DNA of 64,000 nt, taken from the NCBI RefSeq assembly GCF_947166415.1, contig NZ_CAMVEE010000004.1:1-64000 (forward strand), read 5' to 3'. The notes under the pieces were generated by a model that worked only from the letters and a program-made list of their open reading frames with translations, ran no database searches and was not told the DNA's origin. Shown here piece by piece: positions 28,081 through 36,788 of this stretch. Each line of letters begins with the position of its first letter. Position 1 is the stretch's first letter. The DNA is from an uncultured Methanobrevibacter sp. (GTDB taxonomy: Archaea > Methanobacteriota > Methanobacteria > Methanobacteriales > Methanobacteriaceae). The position numbers were made by a program, and so were the translations under genes.

Positions 28081-29154
28081 ATGATTAATGTTATTGGTAT
28101 TGGTCAAAATAGAGAAAACATGACTTTGGGAGCCCTGAAGGCTATTAAAGAATCAGACGTGATAATTGGATATAAGAAGTACGTAGACCAGATAAGCGAT
28201 TTGATTTCTGATAAGGAAATTATAAAAAAAGGGATGGGCGATGAAATAGCCAGAGCAGAAATGGCTATTCAAAAAAGTTTAGATGGCCAGACAGTTTCAT
28301 TGATTAGTTCTGGAGATCCTGGCGTATTTGGAATGGCAAATGTGGTATATCAGATTGTCAGCAAATATGAAGGCGTTGAAATCAAGGTTTATCCAGGCGT
28401 ATCAGCCCTAAATTATGCATCAAGCAAACTTGGAGCTCCATTGAATGATTTTGCAGCGATTAGCTTAAGCAATATTTTAACTCCTTTATCTGAAATAGAG
28501 AAGAAATTGAGATATGCACTTGAAGCTAATTTGATAGTTGCCATTTATAATCCGTTAAGCAAAACAAGAAAGGAACCTTTCAACAGATTCAAGCAATGCG
28601 TCACAGAAATCAAAGGCGAAGACGCATTAATCGGAATTATAGACAGCACATATGAACCTGCAAAGAAAACAATTGTAAAAGTTAAGGATTTAACCGAAGA
28701 CATTGTAAACATGTCCTGTACTCTGATTGTCGGAAATGACCTGACTTATGTCCAAGACGGTAATCTTATAACACCTAGAGGATATGTCATAAGGTCAAAT
28801 ATTCATGAGTTATCACAAAATCATTATGAAAAATTTTTAAACGGCGAAGTTTCACATGGGCCTAACAGGGACTGTGAGTTTTATCCATGTCATTTTGACG
28901 GCCAGTATTGCGATTTCTGCTATTGTCCGTTCTATCCTTGCGGAGACTCTTCAACCGGTGGGGAATGGATTAAAGGCAAGAACGTTTGGAACTGTAAGGA
29001 ATGCCACTGGCTACATGAAAAACAGGCAGTTGAATGTTTAAGGGAACCTTTTGAAAACATCGTTAATGAAGTCGAAGACTTAAAGAAAAAGAAAAAAACT
29101 TTATTGAAACTTAGAAGAGCATGCTTATTAAAAAATAATCCAAATGATCTTTAG
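28081..29154 (+). CDS. cbiH: Cobalt-factor III (precorrin-3B) C17-methyltransferase with Cys-rich tail
   Basis: A 357-aa fusion. Residues 1-240 are a tetrapyrrole methylase of the CbiH type with [24 protein letters not shown] (SAM site) and [10 protein letters not shown]. Residues of about 255-330 form a small cysteine-rich domain with repeated Cys pairs ([30 protein letters not shown]) that should bind zinc or an iron-sulfur cluster. It performs the ring-contraction methylation of anaerobic cobamide synthesis. The tail is known from other methanogen CbiH proteins and may sense or handle metal. The start follows GTGATAAA. Confidence 0.92.
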   Translation: MINVIGIGQNRENMTLGALKAIKESDVIIGYKKYVDQISDLISDKEIIKKGMGDEIARAEMAIQKSLDGQTVSLISSGDPGVFGMANVVYQIVSKYEGVEIKVYPGVSALNYASSKLGAPLNDFAAISLSNILTPLSEIEKKLRYALEANLIVAIYNPLSKTRKEPFNRFKQCVTEIKGEDALIGIIDSTYEPAKKTIVKVKDLTEDIVNMSCTLIVGNDLTYVQDGNLITPRGYVIRSNIHELSQNHYEKFLNGEVSHGPNRDCEFYPCHFDGQYCDFCYCPFYPCGDSSTGGEWIKGKNVWNCKECHWLHEKQAVECLREPFENIVNEVEDLKKKKKTLLKLRRACLLKNNPNDL

Positions 29155-29165
29155 GGGAATTTGAA

Positions 29166-29768
29166 TTGTCAATCAAAAATCTTTTAATTGAAATGAAAAA
29201 TCTATCAGAACTCATGGTTGACTTGGCTTATTCAGCTATATTGTTTAACAGTAAAGCGGCAGCTGAAGAGGTCATAGCTTTAGAAAATGAAGTCAATTCC
29301 ATGAATTATGAAATCAAAAAAGAATCGTTAGTTGCAGCTCGCTCTTATGAGGATGCAGAAAAATTGACTGCATTGCTTGAGATTGCAGAAGCTGCTGAAA
29401 GTATTGCAAATGCAGCTAAAGATTTAGCTGATTTGGTAATCACAGGTTTCAAGCCACACCCAGTATTCAAGATGGTGATGGAAGAATCCGATAAAAGTAT
29501 TGTCAGAGTTGTTATAGACGAAAAATCAGATTTAGCTAATAATACATTAGGAGATTTGCTTTTGGTAAATCGTACCGGAATGAGAGTTATAGCTATTAGA
29601 AGAGGTTCATCATGGATTTATGGGCCTGATAAAAATACCACATTGTTGGCAAAGGATACATTAATTTTAAAAGGAACAGAAGCCGGTGCTGATTTATTGG
29701 AGAAATTGGCTGCAGGAACTTGTTCTCTTGAAGATATTCCAGACGAACTGGAAGAAGAACTTAACTGA
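29166..29768 (+). CDS. PhoU-like/TrkA-C (RCK_C) regulatory protein
   Basis: A 200-aa protein. Residues 1-110 form a PhoU-like helical bundle with repeated acidic heptads ([13 protein letters not shown]). Residues of about 115-185 are a TrkA-C domain ([19 protein letters not shown]). This pairing is typical of regulators of ion channels and transporters that bind nucleotides at the RCK_C domain. The start codon is TTG at 29166, with GGGG 8 nt upstream. It immediately precedes an MgtE-like transporter, which it probably regulates. Confidence 0.82.
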   Translation: MSIKNLLIEMKNLSELMVDLAYSAILFNSKAAAEEVIALENEVNSMNYEIKKESLVAARSYEDAEKLTALLEIAEAAESIANAAKDLADLVITGFKPHPVFKMVMEESDKSIVRVVIDEKSDLANNTLGDLLLVNRTGMRVIAIRRGSSWIYGPDKNTTLLAKDTLILKGTEAGADLLEKLAAGTCSLEDIPDELEEELN

Positions 29769-29781
29769 GTAGAGTGATAAA

Positions 29782-29871
29782 ATGAAAATTATGGGTAGTG
29801 ATAAATATGAAGGACCAAAGTCCAATGAAGAAGATTCGAACTTCACTATCTGTAGTTTCAACTATTTCTGA
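29782..29871 (+). other. Possible short upstream ORF before the MgtE-like gene
   Basis: An ATG at 29782 with its own GTGATAAA site opens a 29-codon frame (starting MKIMGSDKYEG) that overlaps the transporter start in another frame and ends with TGA. It could be a leader peptide or chance; the tandem GTGATAAA signals are what draws attention. Confidence 0.25.
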
Positions 29872-31078
29872 ATTTTTCAAAATTCATAAATCTACCATTA
29901 AGGAAGGTTTGATTGCACTTTTAATCTGCGCTATCGGAGATTTGATTGCAGGAATTATTTTAGGTAAAATGACATTTTTCCTTGAAACTTTTCCAGGCCT
30001 TTTGGTTATCATTCCTGGTGCCATAGGAATGAGGGGAAATATTTTTAGTTCCTTTGCATCAAGATTATCTACCAATTTGCACATTGGTATAATATCTCCA
30101 AAATTCGAGCTGTCAGAAGAATTGAACCATAACATATTTTCTTCTTTTGTACTTACACTTGTCCTGTCATTGTTTTTAGGAATAGTTGCCAAATTGATGT
30201 GCCTGTTATTGCATTATCCTTCAATGTCCTTAATAGACTTTATATTGATTTGTGTAATTGCAGGAATTATTTCAAATCTGATTATGCTTCCGATAACAAT
30301 GGTAGTGTCATTTAAGAGTTTCCAAAACGGCTGGGATCCGGACAACATTACAAGTCCAATCATTGCGGCATTCGGGGATTTGTTCACTCTACCGGCAATT
30401 ATATTGTCAATTTTTATTTTAAATGAGTTAAACATAAATTGGATTTTGAAAGATTCCGTGCTTTTCATTATTTTGGTTGTTGTAGCTGTCACATTCGTTC
30501 ATTGCTATAACCTGTCATATGAAACCAAAACCATCTTGAAACAGTCCACTCCCGTTTTGCTTTTATGTTCCTTTTTAGGATGTTCTGCAGGAGGAATTTT
30601 AAACAGTGCGGTCGAGACTTTGCTTACAAACCCTAGTTTGCTTACACTTCTACCTCTGTTTTCAGGAGAAAGCGGAAGCTTAATAAGTATTTTGGGTGCA
30701 AGATTGTCTTCAGGTCTCCACTCCGGTCTGGTCGAACCAACCAGAAAGCCTGAAGGAAACACGGTACATAATTTCATAATCTGCTGGATTCTGTCAATAA
30801 TCGTATTCCCATTCATTGGAATATTGGCTGAAGCTTCATCTATCATCTTCAAGACAGCAGGGGTAGGATTTGATAAAATCATTGAAATAAGTACCTCTTC
30901 TGGGCTTATTTTGGTAACAATAATGGTATTTTTAGTCTATTATGTTTCAATTTCATCATATAATAGAAATCTAGATCCGGACAACATTGTTATTCCGATT
31001 TCAACAAGCATAACAGATTCGATTTCAAGTTTGATTTTGATTTCAATGTCCCTGATTATTTTGGGTGTTGTGGTTTAG
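29807..31078 (+). CDS. MgtE/SLC41-like divalent cation transporter
   Basis: A 423-aa protein with two MgtE transmembrane repeats, about 30-210 and 240-420. Each has the motif pattern PGLLVIIPGAIGMRGNIFSS or its counterpart LLPLFSGESGSLISILGARL, followed by RLSTNLH or RLSSGLHSG. No cytosolic CBS or N domain is present, so it resembles the SLC41-type two-repeat form for Mg2+ or related ions. The ATG at 29807 is preferred because GTGAT lies 4 nt upstream; the GTG at 29798 is part of that site. The PhoU/TrkA-C gene next to it is a likely regulator. Confidence 0.85.
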   Translation: MKDQSPMKKIRTSLSVVSTISEFFKIHKSTIKEGLIALLICAIGDLIAGIILGKMTFFLETFPGLLVIIPGAIGMRGNIFSSFASRLSTNLHIGIISPKFELSEELNHNIFSSFVLTLVLSLFLGIVAKLMCLLLHYPSMSLIDFILICVIAGIISNLIMLPITMVVSFKSFQNGWDPDNITSPIIAAFGDLFTLPAIILSIFILNELNINWILKDSVLFIILVVVAVTFVHCYNLSYETKTILKQSTPVLLLCSFLGCSAGGILNSAVETLLTNPSLLTLLPLFSGESGSLISILGARLSSGLHSGLVEPTRKPEGNTVHNFIICWILSIIVFPFIGILAEASSIIFKTAGVGFDKIIEISTSSGLILVTIMVFLVYYVSISSYNRNLDPDNIVIPISTSITDSISSLILISMSLIILGVVV

Positions 31079-31941
31079 TACCATCCTTTAAAAATGAATT
31101 TGCATTCATTGGCCCTAAAGTAATCATACTTTAAATTGTTTTTATCAAAATCCTTAGGGATGGATATTATAACCGCTTTCGGATTTTTTTTGTTTAGGTG
31201 CACAAAGACTATTGCGTCTTTATCACCATAAAAGTCAAATTTGTCATTCAGGTAAATTTTTTCTGAAGTCATAGTTTGCCAGCCTTCATGCTTCAGCATT
31301 TTAGTAGTATCAACCATGTATTCCAGATTATAGACTTCATCCTCATCAGCTATCAGATAATAATCGCAGTATTTTAAATTTCCCTTAAATGTTTTGAAGT
31401 AATTACAACTATTCAAATCCTGTTTATGATTATGATTGCATTTCCCTTTACTTTTAAAGTCTTTGATGACATATTTTTTATAGAAGTCGCATATTACAAG
31501 CCTGTTGGTTGAAAACACATTTTTTCCTTCATCTTCATGACCTATTTTTACACTTGAAATAACACTCTCCTGCGGAATCAGTTCCATAGAAGTTTTTATT
31601 TTCGAATTGAATAGCTTTTCATCGACTAGTTTGTTATAGTTGTTTTTTAATGCAATCAATTTAAAATAGGAAATGCTGTTTGGAATTATTGTATCTTCCT
31701 CATTTATAATTGCAAGGCCGGGTGTTCCTTTGGCATATTTTTCCCAATCATCCGGATTTCCTGGAGTGTTTATTAGATTCTCAGCTGTTCTTTCAATCAG
31801 AGTTTCGCCATGTTCCATTTCTTCCTGCTTAACGATTTTTTCATTGGCCATTTCAGTGAATGAAAGAATTATTCCTGTTATCAAAAGAATGATTACCAGA
31901 ATCAAACCCAATTCAATTGTCATGTTTCCTTTTCTGTCCAT
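31075..31941 (-). CDS. Type IV pilin-like exported protein with Cys/His-rich region
   Basis: A 288-aa protein with a class III (prepilin) N-terminus: short charged leader MDRKG, then NMTIELGLILVIILL. Gly at -1 and Glu at +5 fit archaeal prepilin-peptidase processing. The extracellular part contains Cys residues clustered with His (CDFYKK, GKCNHNHKQDLNSCNY, KYCDYY), suggesting disulfides or metal binding. It starts 1 nt after the stop of a partner with the same layout, so the two are coexpressed. No pilus assembly genes are adjacent. The function (pilin, pseudopilin, adhesion) is not known. Confidence 0.7.
   Translation of the reverse strand: MDRKGNMTIELGLILVIILLITGIILSFTEMANEKIVKQEEMEHGETLIERTAENLINTPGNPDDWEKYAKGTPGLAIINEEDTIIPNSISYFKLIALKNNYNKLVDEKLFNSKIKTSMELIPQESVISSVKIGHEDEGKNVFSTNRLVICDFYKKYVIKDFKSKGKCNHNHKQDLNSCNYFKTFKGNLKYCDYYLIADEDEVYNLEYMVDTTKMLKHEGWQTMTSEKIYLNDKFDFYGDKDAIVFVHLNKKNPKAVIISIPKDFDKNNLKYDYFRANECKFIFKGWY
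31547..31559. repeat. Isolated exact ORB core inside a coding region
   Basis: TTTACACTTGAAA, identical to the origin core, lies within the pilin-like gene about 10 kb from the origin. Confidence 0.45.
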
Positions 31942-31942
31942 T

Positions 31943-32872
31943 TTACATCAGTCCGTACTTCCTTCTGTGAGAATCGTCTAAAATCAAACTGTCAAAGTCT
32001 GTTTCATTTATTTTTTTGGCATTATAATGGTCATGATAAACCACATGGTCCGAACATGATAAGGTTTCGTTTGTAAGCGGCGTATGCGTTTGGATGAAGA
32101 CTTCCATTCCGTAATGCTCACATTTACCTTTTCCTTCTAGCCTGCATAGGTAACAGCTTCCATCTGCACTTTCGTGAAAATAACCCTTTTCCAGGCAGTC
32201 TTCCAATACATCCGGATCGCCGTGATGGGTGTAAGGGTCATATGGACATTTTTTGATTGTCAAGGGAGCTGTTGCAAAAAGGTAGGATTCCGGGGATTCC
32301 AGCCCATGCATCCAAAGGTACCTTGATAGAGAGTGAAGGTAGTATATCTTATCCTTATAATAGCTTATTCCCGAACCTCCGGTTAGTATGGCAGGAGGCA
32401 GCGGGTCTTTCAAGCCTTCAATAGATGTGTTCTTTTCTATAACTTTATTGAATCGGTTTTTATCCTTTTCAATAGATAATCTGACCTTGAAGAGAACTTT
32501 CCATGGACTTGGGCCACTTTCGACAGACAATGTCTCAGACGTTATATTAACTCCATATTTTTGAGCATATTCCTCATTCTTTTCATCCAATCTTTTATCC
32601 ATGTTCTTTTTTATTTGATCTTCGCTGTCAATCAGGCGAAAGCTTTCGAAGACCTTGTCCTGTGCCTCCTCAATAGCTTCCCTTTGAAGTACTTCTAGAT
32701 TATTTGTATAGTCATCAACTATAAACTTGAAATAATTATTTCCATTGGATTCGATATTTTCATTTTCAATGTAATTCATGCTTGTAAAAACAAAAATGAA
32801 GACAATTAATAATGATATAATCAATATTGCTAAACTTCCAGCTATTATATTACCTTTAGAGTCTAATTTCAT
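31943..32872 (-). CDS. Pilin-like exported protein, partner of the next gene
   Basis: A 309-aa protein with the N-terminus MKLDSKGNIIAGSLAILII, which resembles its downstream neighbour but has Gly rather than Glu at +5. A long extracellular domain follows, with a Cys-rich cluster (KKCPYDPYTHH, EDCLEKG, SCYLCRLEGKGKCEHYG, LSCSD). The ATG at 32872 places the charged leader correctly; a GTG at 32887 would add five residues. The two genes are separated by 1 nt. It may be a minor pilin or surface sensor. Unrecognised beyond the export signal. Confidence 0.65.
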   Translation of the reverse strand: MKLDSKGNIIAGSLAILIISLLIVFIFVFTSMNYIENENIESNGNNYFKFIVDDYTNNLEVLQREAIEEAQDKVFESFRLIDSEDQIKKNMDKRLDEKNEEYAQKYGVNITSETLSVESGPSPWKVLFKVRLSIEKDKNRFNKVIEKNTSIEGLKDPLPPAILTGGSGISYYKDKIYYLHSLSRYLWMHGLESPESYLFATAPLTIKKCPYDPYTHHGDPDVLEDCLEKGYFHESADGSCYLCRLEGKGKCEHYGMEVFIQTHTPLTNETLSCSDHVVYHDHYNAKKINETDFDSLILDDSHRRKYGLM

Positions 32873-33043
32873 AATATAGAAATTCACTTGAAATTTATAA
32901 GTTTTTTACTTAAGTGCGACTTTATGATTTTACACAAAAAAGTAATACTTTAACCCGAAATCATTGAAATCAGTAATAAAAAAAATACTTATTTATATTA
33001 TTGATTAGAAATTATACATATTGAATATATATGGAGGATTTAC

Positions 33044-33442
33044 ATGTCAGATACTGTAAGAACATGGCGTCATATACAACAAAGATACAATCTCATAGGT
33101 TCTAAATGTACTACCTGTGGAGAATTATTCTTCCCATCTCGTGTAGTTTGTCCTAATTGTAGGAGAAAAGGAAACCTCGAACCTTTCCAATTCAGTGGAA
33201 AAGGAAAAATTCACACTTTTTCAATTATTAGGTCTGCTCCTGATGATTTCAAAAAAGCAGCTCCTTATGCTGTAGCTGTCATTGAACTCGAAGAAGGTGC
33301 AAAATTAACTTCACAATTAGTCGATTGTGATGTTGAAGATATTGAAATCGGTGACGATGTAGAAATGGTATTTAGAAAAATCAGAGAAGACGGAGAGGAT
33401 GGAGTAATCTCCTATGGATACAAGTTCAAAGTTATCAAATAA
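33044..33442 (+). CDS. Zn-ribbon OB-fold protein (DUF35 family)
   Basis: A 132-aa DUF35 protein with a rubredoxin-like zinc ribbon (CTTCGELFFPSRVVCPNC, about residues 23-40) and a C-terminal OB-fold (about 50-130). In archaea DUF35 proteins scaffold acetoacetyl-CoA thiolase and HMG-CoA synthase and channel intermediates in the mevalonate pathway, but those genes are not next to it here. A GGAGG ribosome-binding site precedes the ATG. Its end overlaps the chelatase gene by 29 nt. Confidence 0.88.
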   Translation: MSDTVRTWRHIQQRYNLIGSKCTTCGELFFPSRVVCPNCRRKGNLEPFQFSGKGKIHTFSIIRSAPDDFKKAAPYAVAVIELEEGAKLTSQLVDCDVEDIEIGDDVEMVFRKIREDGEDGVISYGYKFKVIK

Positions 33443-34325
33443 TACCGCCGTAATTTTAGTGAGCCACGGAAGTACTTTACCTTTCGCAGAAGAGGTTTTC
33501 ACTGAAATTAAAGAAAAATTTATCAAAAAAACAGGCCTTCCAGCTGAAATAGGCTACATGAAGGTTTCAGAACCTACAATAGCTGGAGCAGTTGAAATAT
33601 TAAAGGATGAAGTTGACGATTTAAATAGAATAATCGCCCTTCCTGTATTTTTAGCTCCTGGAATTCATACAAATATTGATATTCCAACTTTATTAGGTCT
33701 TGAACCTTTGGAAGTTGATCCAAGATGTCCTGATGGAAATTATCCGCCTGAACATTATTTATCAATTGCCGAAGACGTTGATTTTGATGGCGAAATTGAG
33801 TTATTATCTTCAATTGGTCCAAGAGATGAACTTTTGGATATTATTGACAAGAGAATCAATGAAGCTTTGGCCGAGTCCGAATTGGATGAAGATGCAAAAA
33901 CAGGAATTTTGCTTGTAACCCACGGTTCCAGATTGAATTACAATAAGGAATTTGCAACCGCATTATATAATAAATTTGAAAAGACTTGTGATGTACCATC
34001 CAGTTTTGGATTTATGGAGTTATGCGGTCCAAGCATCCCGGAATCCATCAATAAATTGGCGGATGAAAATGACATTGACAGATTGGTGGTCATACCTGTA
34101 TTCATTGCTCCTGGAATGCATACCACTCATGACATTCCGCACATCCTAGGATTTTTAGAAGAGCATGAGCATGAACATTCTCATTCACATGACCATGGGG
34201 ACCATGACCATGTCCATGACTTGACTCCTGTGGACTTTGACGGAGAAATTCTTTATCCGGAGCCTATTAAGGCCGACGATATATTGATTGATATTTTAGC
34301 TAAAATGACAGATGAAAAATTATAG
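33414..34325 (+). CDS. Two-domain CbiX/CfbA-type chelatase
   Basis: A 303-aa tandem duplication of the small sirohydrochlorin chelatase fold. Domain 1 has LVSHGS (His18) and GIHTNIDIP (His85). Domain 2 has LVTHGS (His170) and GMHTTHDIP (His236). Both active sites therefore look intact. A His/Asp-rich stretch (about 251-268) lies after the second site. Such enzymes insert Co2+ or Ni2+ into sirohydrochlorin. With single-domain CfbA next door, this paralogue may serve cobalamin rather than F430, but metal choice is inference. The ATG lies within the end of the DUF35 gene. Confidence 0.83.
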   Translation: MDTSSKLSNNTAVILVSHGSTLPFAEEVFTEIKEKFIKKTGLPAEIGYMKVSEPTIAGAVEILKDEVDDLNRIIALPVFLAPGIHTNIDIPTLLGLEPLEVDPRCPDGNYPPEHYLSIAEDVDFDGEIELLSSIGPRDELLDIIDKRINEALAESELDEDAKTGILLVTHGSRLNYNKEFATALYNKFEKTCDVPSSFGFMELCGPSIPESINKLADENDIDRLVVIPVFIAPGMHTTHDIPHILGFLEEHEHEHSHSHDHGDHDHVHDLTPVDFDGEILYPEPIKADDILIDILAKMTDEKL

Positions 34326-34409
34326 ATTTTTCATATATTTTTTTGAAAAATTTTTTTCTCAAGATAACTTAAATAACTTTAACTTAAAACTTATAAAAGG
34401 AAGATAATT

Positions 34410-34898
34410 ATGTCTGATAAAAAGACCGGAATTTTACTTTTAAGCCACGGTTCCAGATTGGACGACGGTGAGGAAGTAATTAAAGCTTATAAAGAAATGT
34501 ATTTAGAGGAATTTCCAGAAATGCCTGTTGAATACGGATTTATGGAAATCAGAAAGCCAGGAATTCCTGAAACCATTAAAAAATTAACTGAAGAAAACGA
34601 TTTAGATAAAATTATTGTAGTTCCTGTGTTTGTTGCACATGGTCTGCACACTAAAAGGGACATTCCTGGATTATTAGGAATCGAAAGTGATTATGAAGAT
34701 GAAGGCCACGGACATCATCATCACCACCATCATGACCACGATGATCATGACCATCATCACGGACATCATCATCACCACCATCATGACCATGATGAAGAGC
34801 CAGTGGAATTCGATGGTGAAATCGTATTGACCGATCCTCTTGGAATCGACAAGAGGATGTATGAAATTATCAAGGATAGGGTTTCAGAACACTTATAG
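34410..34898 (+). CDS. cfbA: Sirohydrochlorin nickel/cobalt chelatase with His-rich loop
   Basis: A 162-aa single-domain chelatase of the CfbA/CbiX-short family, with His13 (LLSHGS) and His80 (GLHTKRDIP) as expected metal ligands. It makes Ni-sirohydrochlorin in F430 synthesis and can also insert Co2+. Between residues 100 and 127 there are 21 histidines, a loop proposed to store or deliver nickel. At DNA level the loop contains a 29-nt exact direct repeat (34710-34738 and 34761-34789, offset 51 nt), indicating recent duplication. The spacer upstream has three TAACTT motifs. Confidence 0.92.
   Translation: MSDKKTGILLLSHGSRLDDGEEVIKAYKEMYLEEFPEMPVEYGFMEIRKPGIPETIKKLTEENDLDKIIVVPVFVAHGLHTKRDIPGLLGIESDYEDEGHGHHHHHHHDHDDHDHHHGHHHHHHHDHDEEPVEFDGEIVLTDPLGIDKRMYEIIKDRVSEHL
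34710..34789 (+). repeat. 51-bp offset direct repeat coding the His-rich loop
   Basis: Two 29-nt identical stretches (34710-34738 and 34761-34789) use the same CAT/CAC codon order for seven consecutive histidines. This means duplication in DNA, not convergence at protein level. Confidence 0.8.
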
Positions 34899-34961
34899 TC
34901 TGAATTCTATTTTTTACTTTTTTTATTAAGATTTATTTAATTCAAAGTTTAAATTATATTC

Positions 34962-35888
34962 ATGACTCTTAAAGTCTCTGATATTGGTGAAAAGGAATTA
35001 GTTAAATACATTATTTCTCGTTCGAAAGACATCACTCCTGATGATACAGCAATCACTTCTTTTAATGATTCCCATTTGATTTCAACATGTGACATGCTGA
35101 TTCAATCAAGGCACTTTCCAGAAAATATGTCTTATTTTGACATGGGCTTTAAGGCGGTAACTGTCAATGTAAGTGACCTTGCCGCAATGGGTGCTGAAGG
35201 ATTTGGATTTTTGCTTGCAATTGCCCTTCCAAAAGATTTGAAACTGGACGCTTTTAAGGAAATAATTGATGGGGTCTTGTCCGCATGCAGCTATTATAAT
35301 ATTCCCTTGATAGGAGGAGATACCAATGAAGCTTCTGAAATCATAATAACAGGAACCGCATTGGGATTGTGCGACAGGCCTTTGATGAAGGACACATATT
35401 CTATAGGTGATGTAATTGCAATCACAGGAGACATTGGACATGCGGCACTGGGTTTTGAAATGGATGTATTTGACAATGTTTATGTAAAGAAAGCTTTAAA
35501 GCCAATAGCTAGACTTGATGAAGGAATTTCGATAAGAAATGCCGGCGCAACATCTGCAACAGACATAACCGATGGAATTGCAAGCGAATTATATGAAATG
35601 AAAAAGAATCATTTTGGCTTCATGATTTATGAAGAGCTTTTGGGCATTTCAGATGAATACAAAAGCATTGCAAATGAATTGGATTTGAATTATTTGGATT
35701 TGATACTGCACGTCGGCGAAGACTTTGAACTTCTCTTTACAATATCAAAAGAAAATCTGGAAAAACTACCAATCGATTATAAGGTAATAGGGGAGGTAAC
35801 GGATTCCGATAAAATTGAAATTACCTTGGAAAACGGTTTCGTCGAGGAAATAATAAACAAAGGCTATGAACATTATGTTAGTGAGTAA
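34962..35888 (+). CDS. thiL: Thiamine-monophosphate kinase
   Basis: A 308-aa ThiL of the PurM-like ATP-binding family. It converts TMP to TPP. Recognisable motifs are DDTAITSF, STCDMLIQSRHF, VNVSDLAAMGAEG, the Gly-rich IGGDTNEA and ATDITDGIA. The N-terminus is slightly divergent from the usual GDDAA (here PDDTA). The gene is probably leaderless. It overlaps the radical SAM gene downstream by 23 nt in another frame. Confidence 0.92.
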   Translation: MTLKVSDIGEKELVKYIISRSKDITPDDTAITSFNDSHLISTCDMLIQSRHFPENMSYFDMGFKAVTVNVSDLAAMGAEGFGFLLAIALPKDLKLDAFKEIIDGVLSACSYYNIPLIGGDTNEASEIIITGTALGLCDRPLMKDTYSIGDVIAITGDIGHAALGFEMDVFDNVYVKKALKPIARLDEGISIRNAGATSATDITDGIASELYEMKKNHFGFMIYEELLGISDEYKSIANELDLNYLDLILHVGEDFELLFTISKENLEKLPIDYKVIGEVTDSDKIEITLENGFVEEIINKGYEHYVSE

Positions 35889-36747
35889 CGAGTTATATAA
35901 GAAAAGTTCCAAAACACAAAAGATCAGATGTGAAATCTGTGCCAATTACTGTAAGATAGCTGACGGCAATGTGGGAATTTGCAGGCAGCATAAGAATGTA
36001 AACGGCGAACTGTTTGATGAGTCTTATGGCATAGTCTCCTCATTAAGTCCTGACCCTATTGAAAAAAAGCCCCTTCACCATTTTCTTCCGGGAACATTCA
36101 CTTATTCCATCGGCGGTTTTGGGTGCAATATGACCTGTTTACATTGCCAGAACTATATGATATCTCATGAATATGATAAAAATTCGAGAGGAATAAAAAT
36201 AACGCCAGAAGCTATTGTGGAAAATGCACTTCGTTACAATTGCCAATCAATTGCATGGACCTATAATGAACCTACGATACACTTGCCTTTTAGCAAGAAA
36301 ACCTCTTTAATGGCTAGGCAAAAAAATCTTAAGGTAATTTATGTAAGCAACGGCTATTTTTCAGACAGGTCCATTGAAGAGGTTCTGTCATTTGTCGATG
36401 CATTCAATATTGATTTGAAATCTATGAGCAGTGATTTTTATAAAAAGGTCTGCGGTGCTGATTTGGATGTTGTCCTTGATAATCTGAAAAGAGTTTATAT
36501 GGAGGGCAAACATCTGGAAATTACAAATCTCATAATCAATGATTATAACGATTCTATTGAGGAAATTGAGCAATTATGCGATTTTGTCGCTGATGAATTG
36601 GGTCCGGAAGTGCCTCTGCATTTCTCAAGGGCCTTTCCTTACTATAAAATGAAAGACATCAATCCGACAAGACCTGAAATATTGTTTAAGGCTCGCGAAA
36701 TTGCAATAAATAAAGGAATCAAAAATATCCATTTAGGAAATATATAA
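35866..36747 (+). CDS. AmrS-like radical SAM protein, short C-terminus
   Basis: A 293-aa radical SAM protein. Cys22, Cys25 and Cys29 (CEICANYC) precede the SAM cluster motif CxxxCxxC at Cys87, Cys91 and Cys94 (GCNMTCLHCQNY). The overall sequence matches the AmmeMemoRadiSam protein AmrS, also annotated as pyruvate formate-lyase activating enzyme homologue. It ends at IHLGNI, where relatives continue with a C-terminal zinc-type CxxC tail, so it seems short by about 30-40 residues without sign of a frameshift. The start lies inside thiL; ATG 35875 is an alternative. Its substrate is unknown. Confidence 0.8.
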   Translation: MNIMLVSNELYKKSSKTQKIRCEICANYCKIADGNVGICRQHKNVNGELFDESYGIVSSLSPDPIEKKPLHHFLPGTFTYSIGGFGCNMTCLHCQNYMISHEYDKNSRGIKITPEAIVENALRYNCQSIAWTYNEPTIHLPFSKKTSLMARQKNLKVIYVSNGYFSDRSIEEVLSFVDAFNIDLKSMSSDFYKKVCGADLDVVLDNLKRVYMEGKHLEITNLIINDYNDSIEEIEQLCDFVADELGPEVPLHFSRAFPYYKMKDINPTRPEILFKAREIAINKGIKNIHLGNI

Positions 36748-36762
36748 AAAAAGTAAATTAAA

Positions 36763-36788
36763 AGTTAGTTTATTCTCCAAAACTAACT
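36763..36788. terminator. Bidirectional hairpin, radical SAM/ubiD
   Basis: AGTTAGTTT (36763-36771) and AAACTAACT (36780-36788) form a 9-bp stem between two convergent genes. Confidence 0.5.

Noticed and set aside
34365-34385. Three TAACTT copies before cfbA that resemble the parA-side array
   Set aside because: Spacing is 9 and 6 bp, not 14, and the site is in a promoter region. This is too little to call a partition site.
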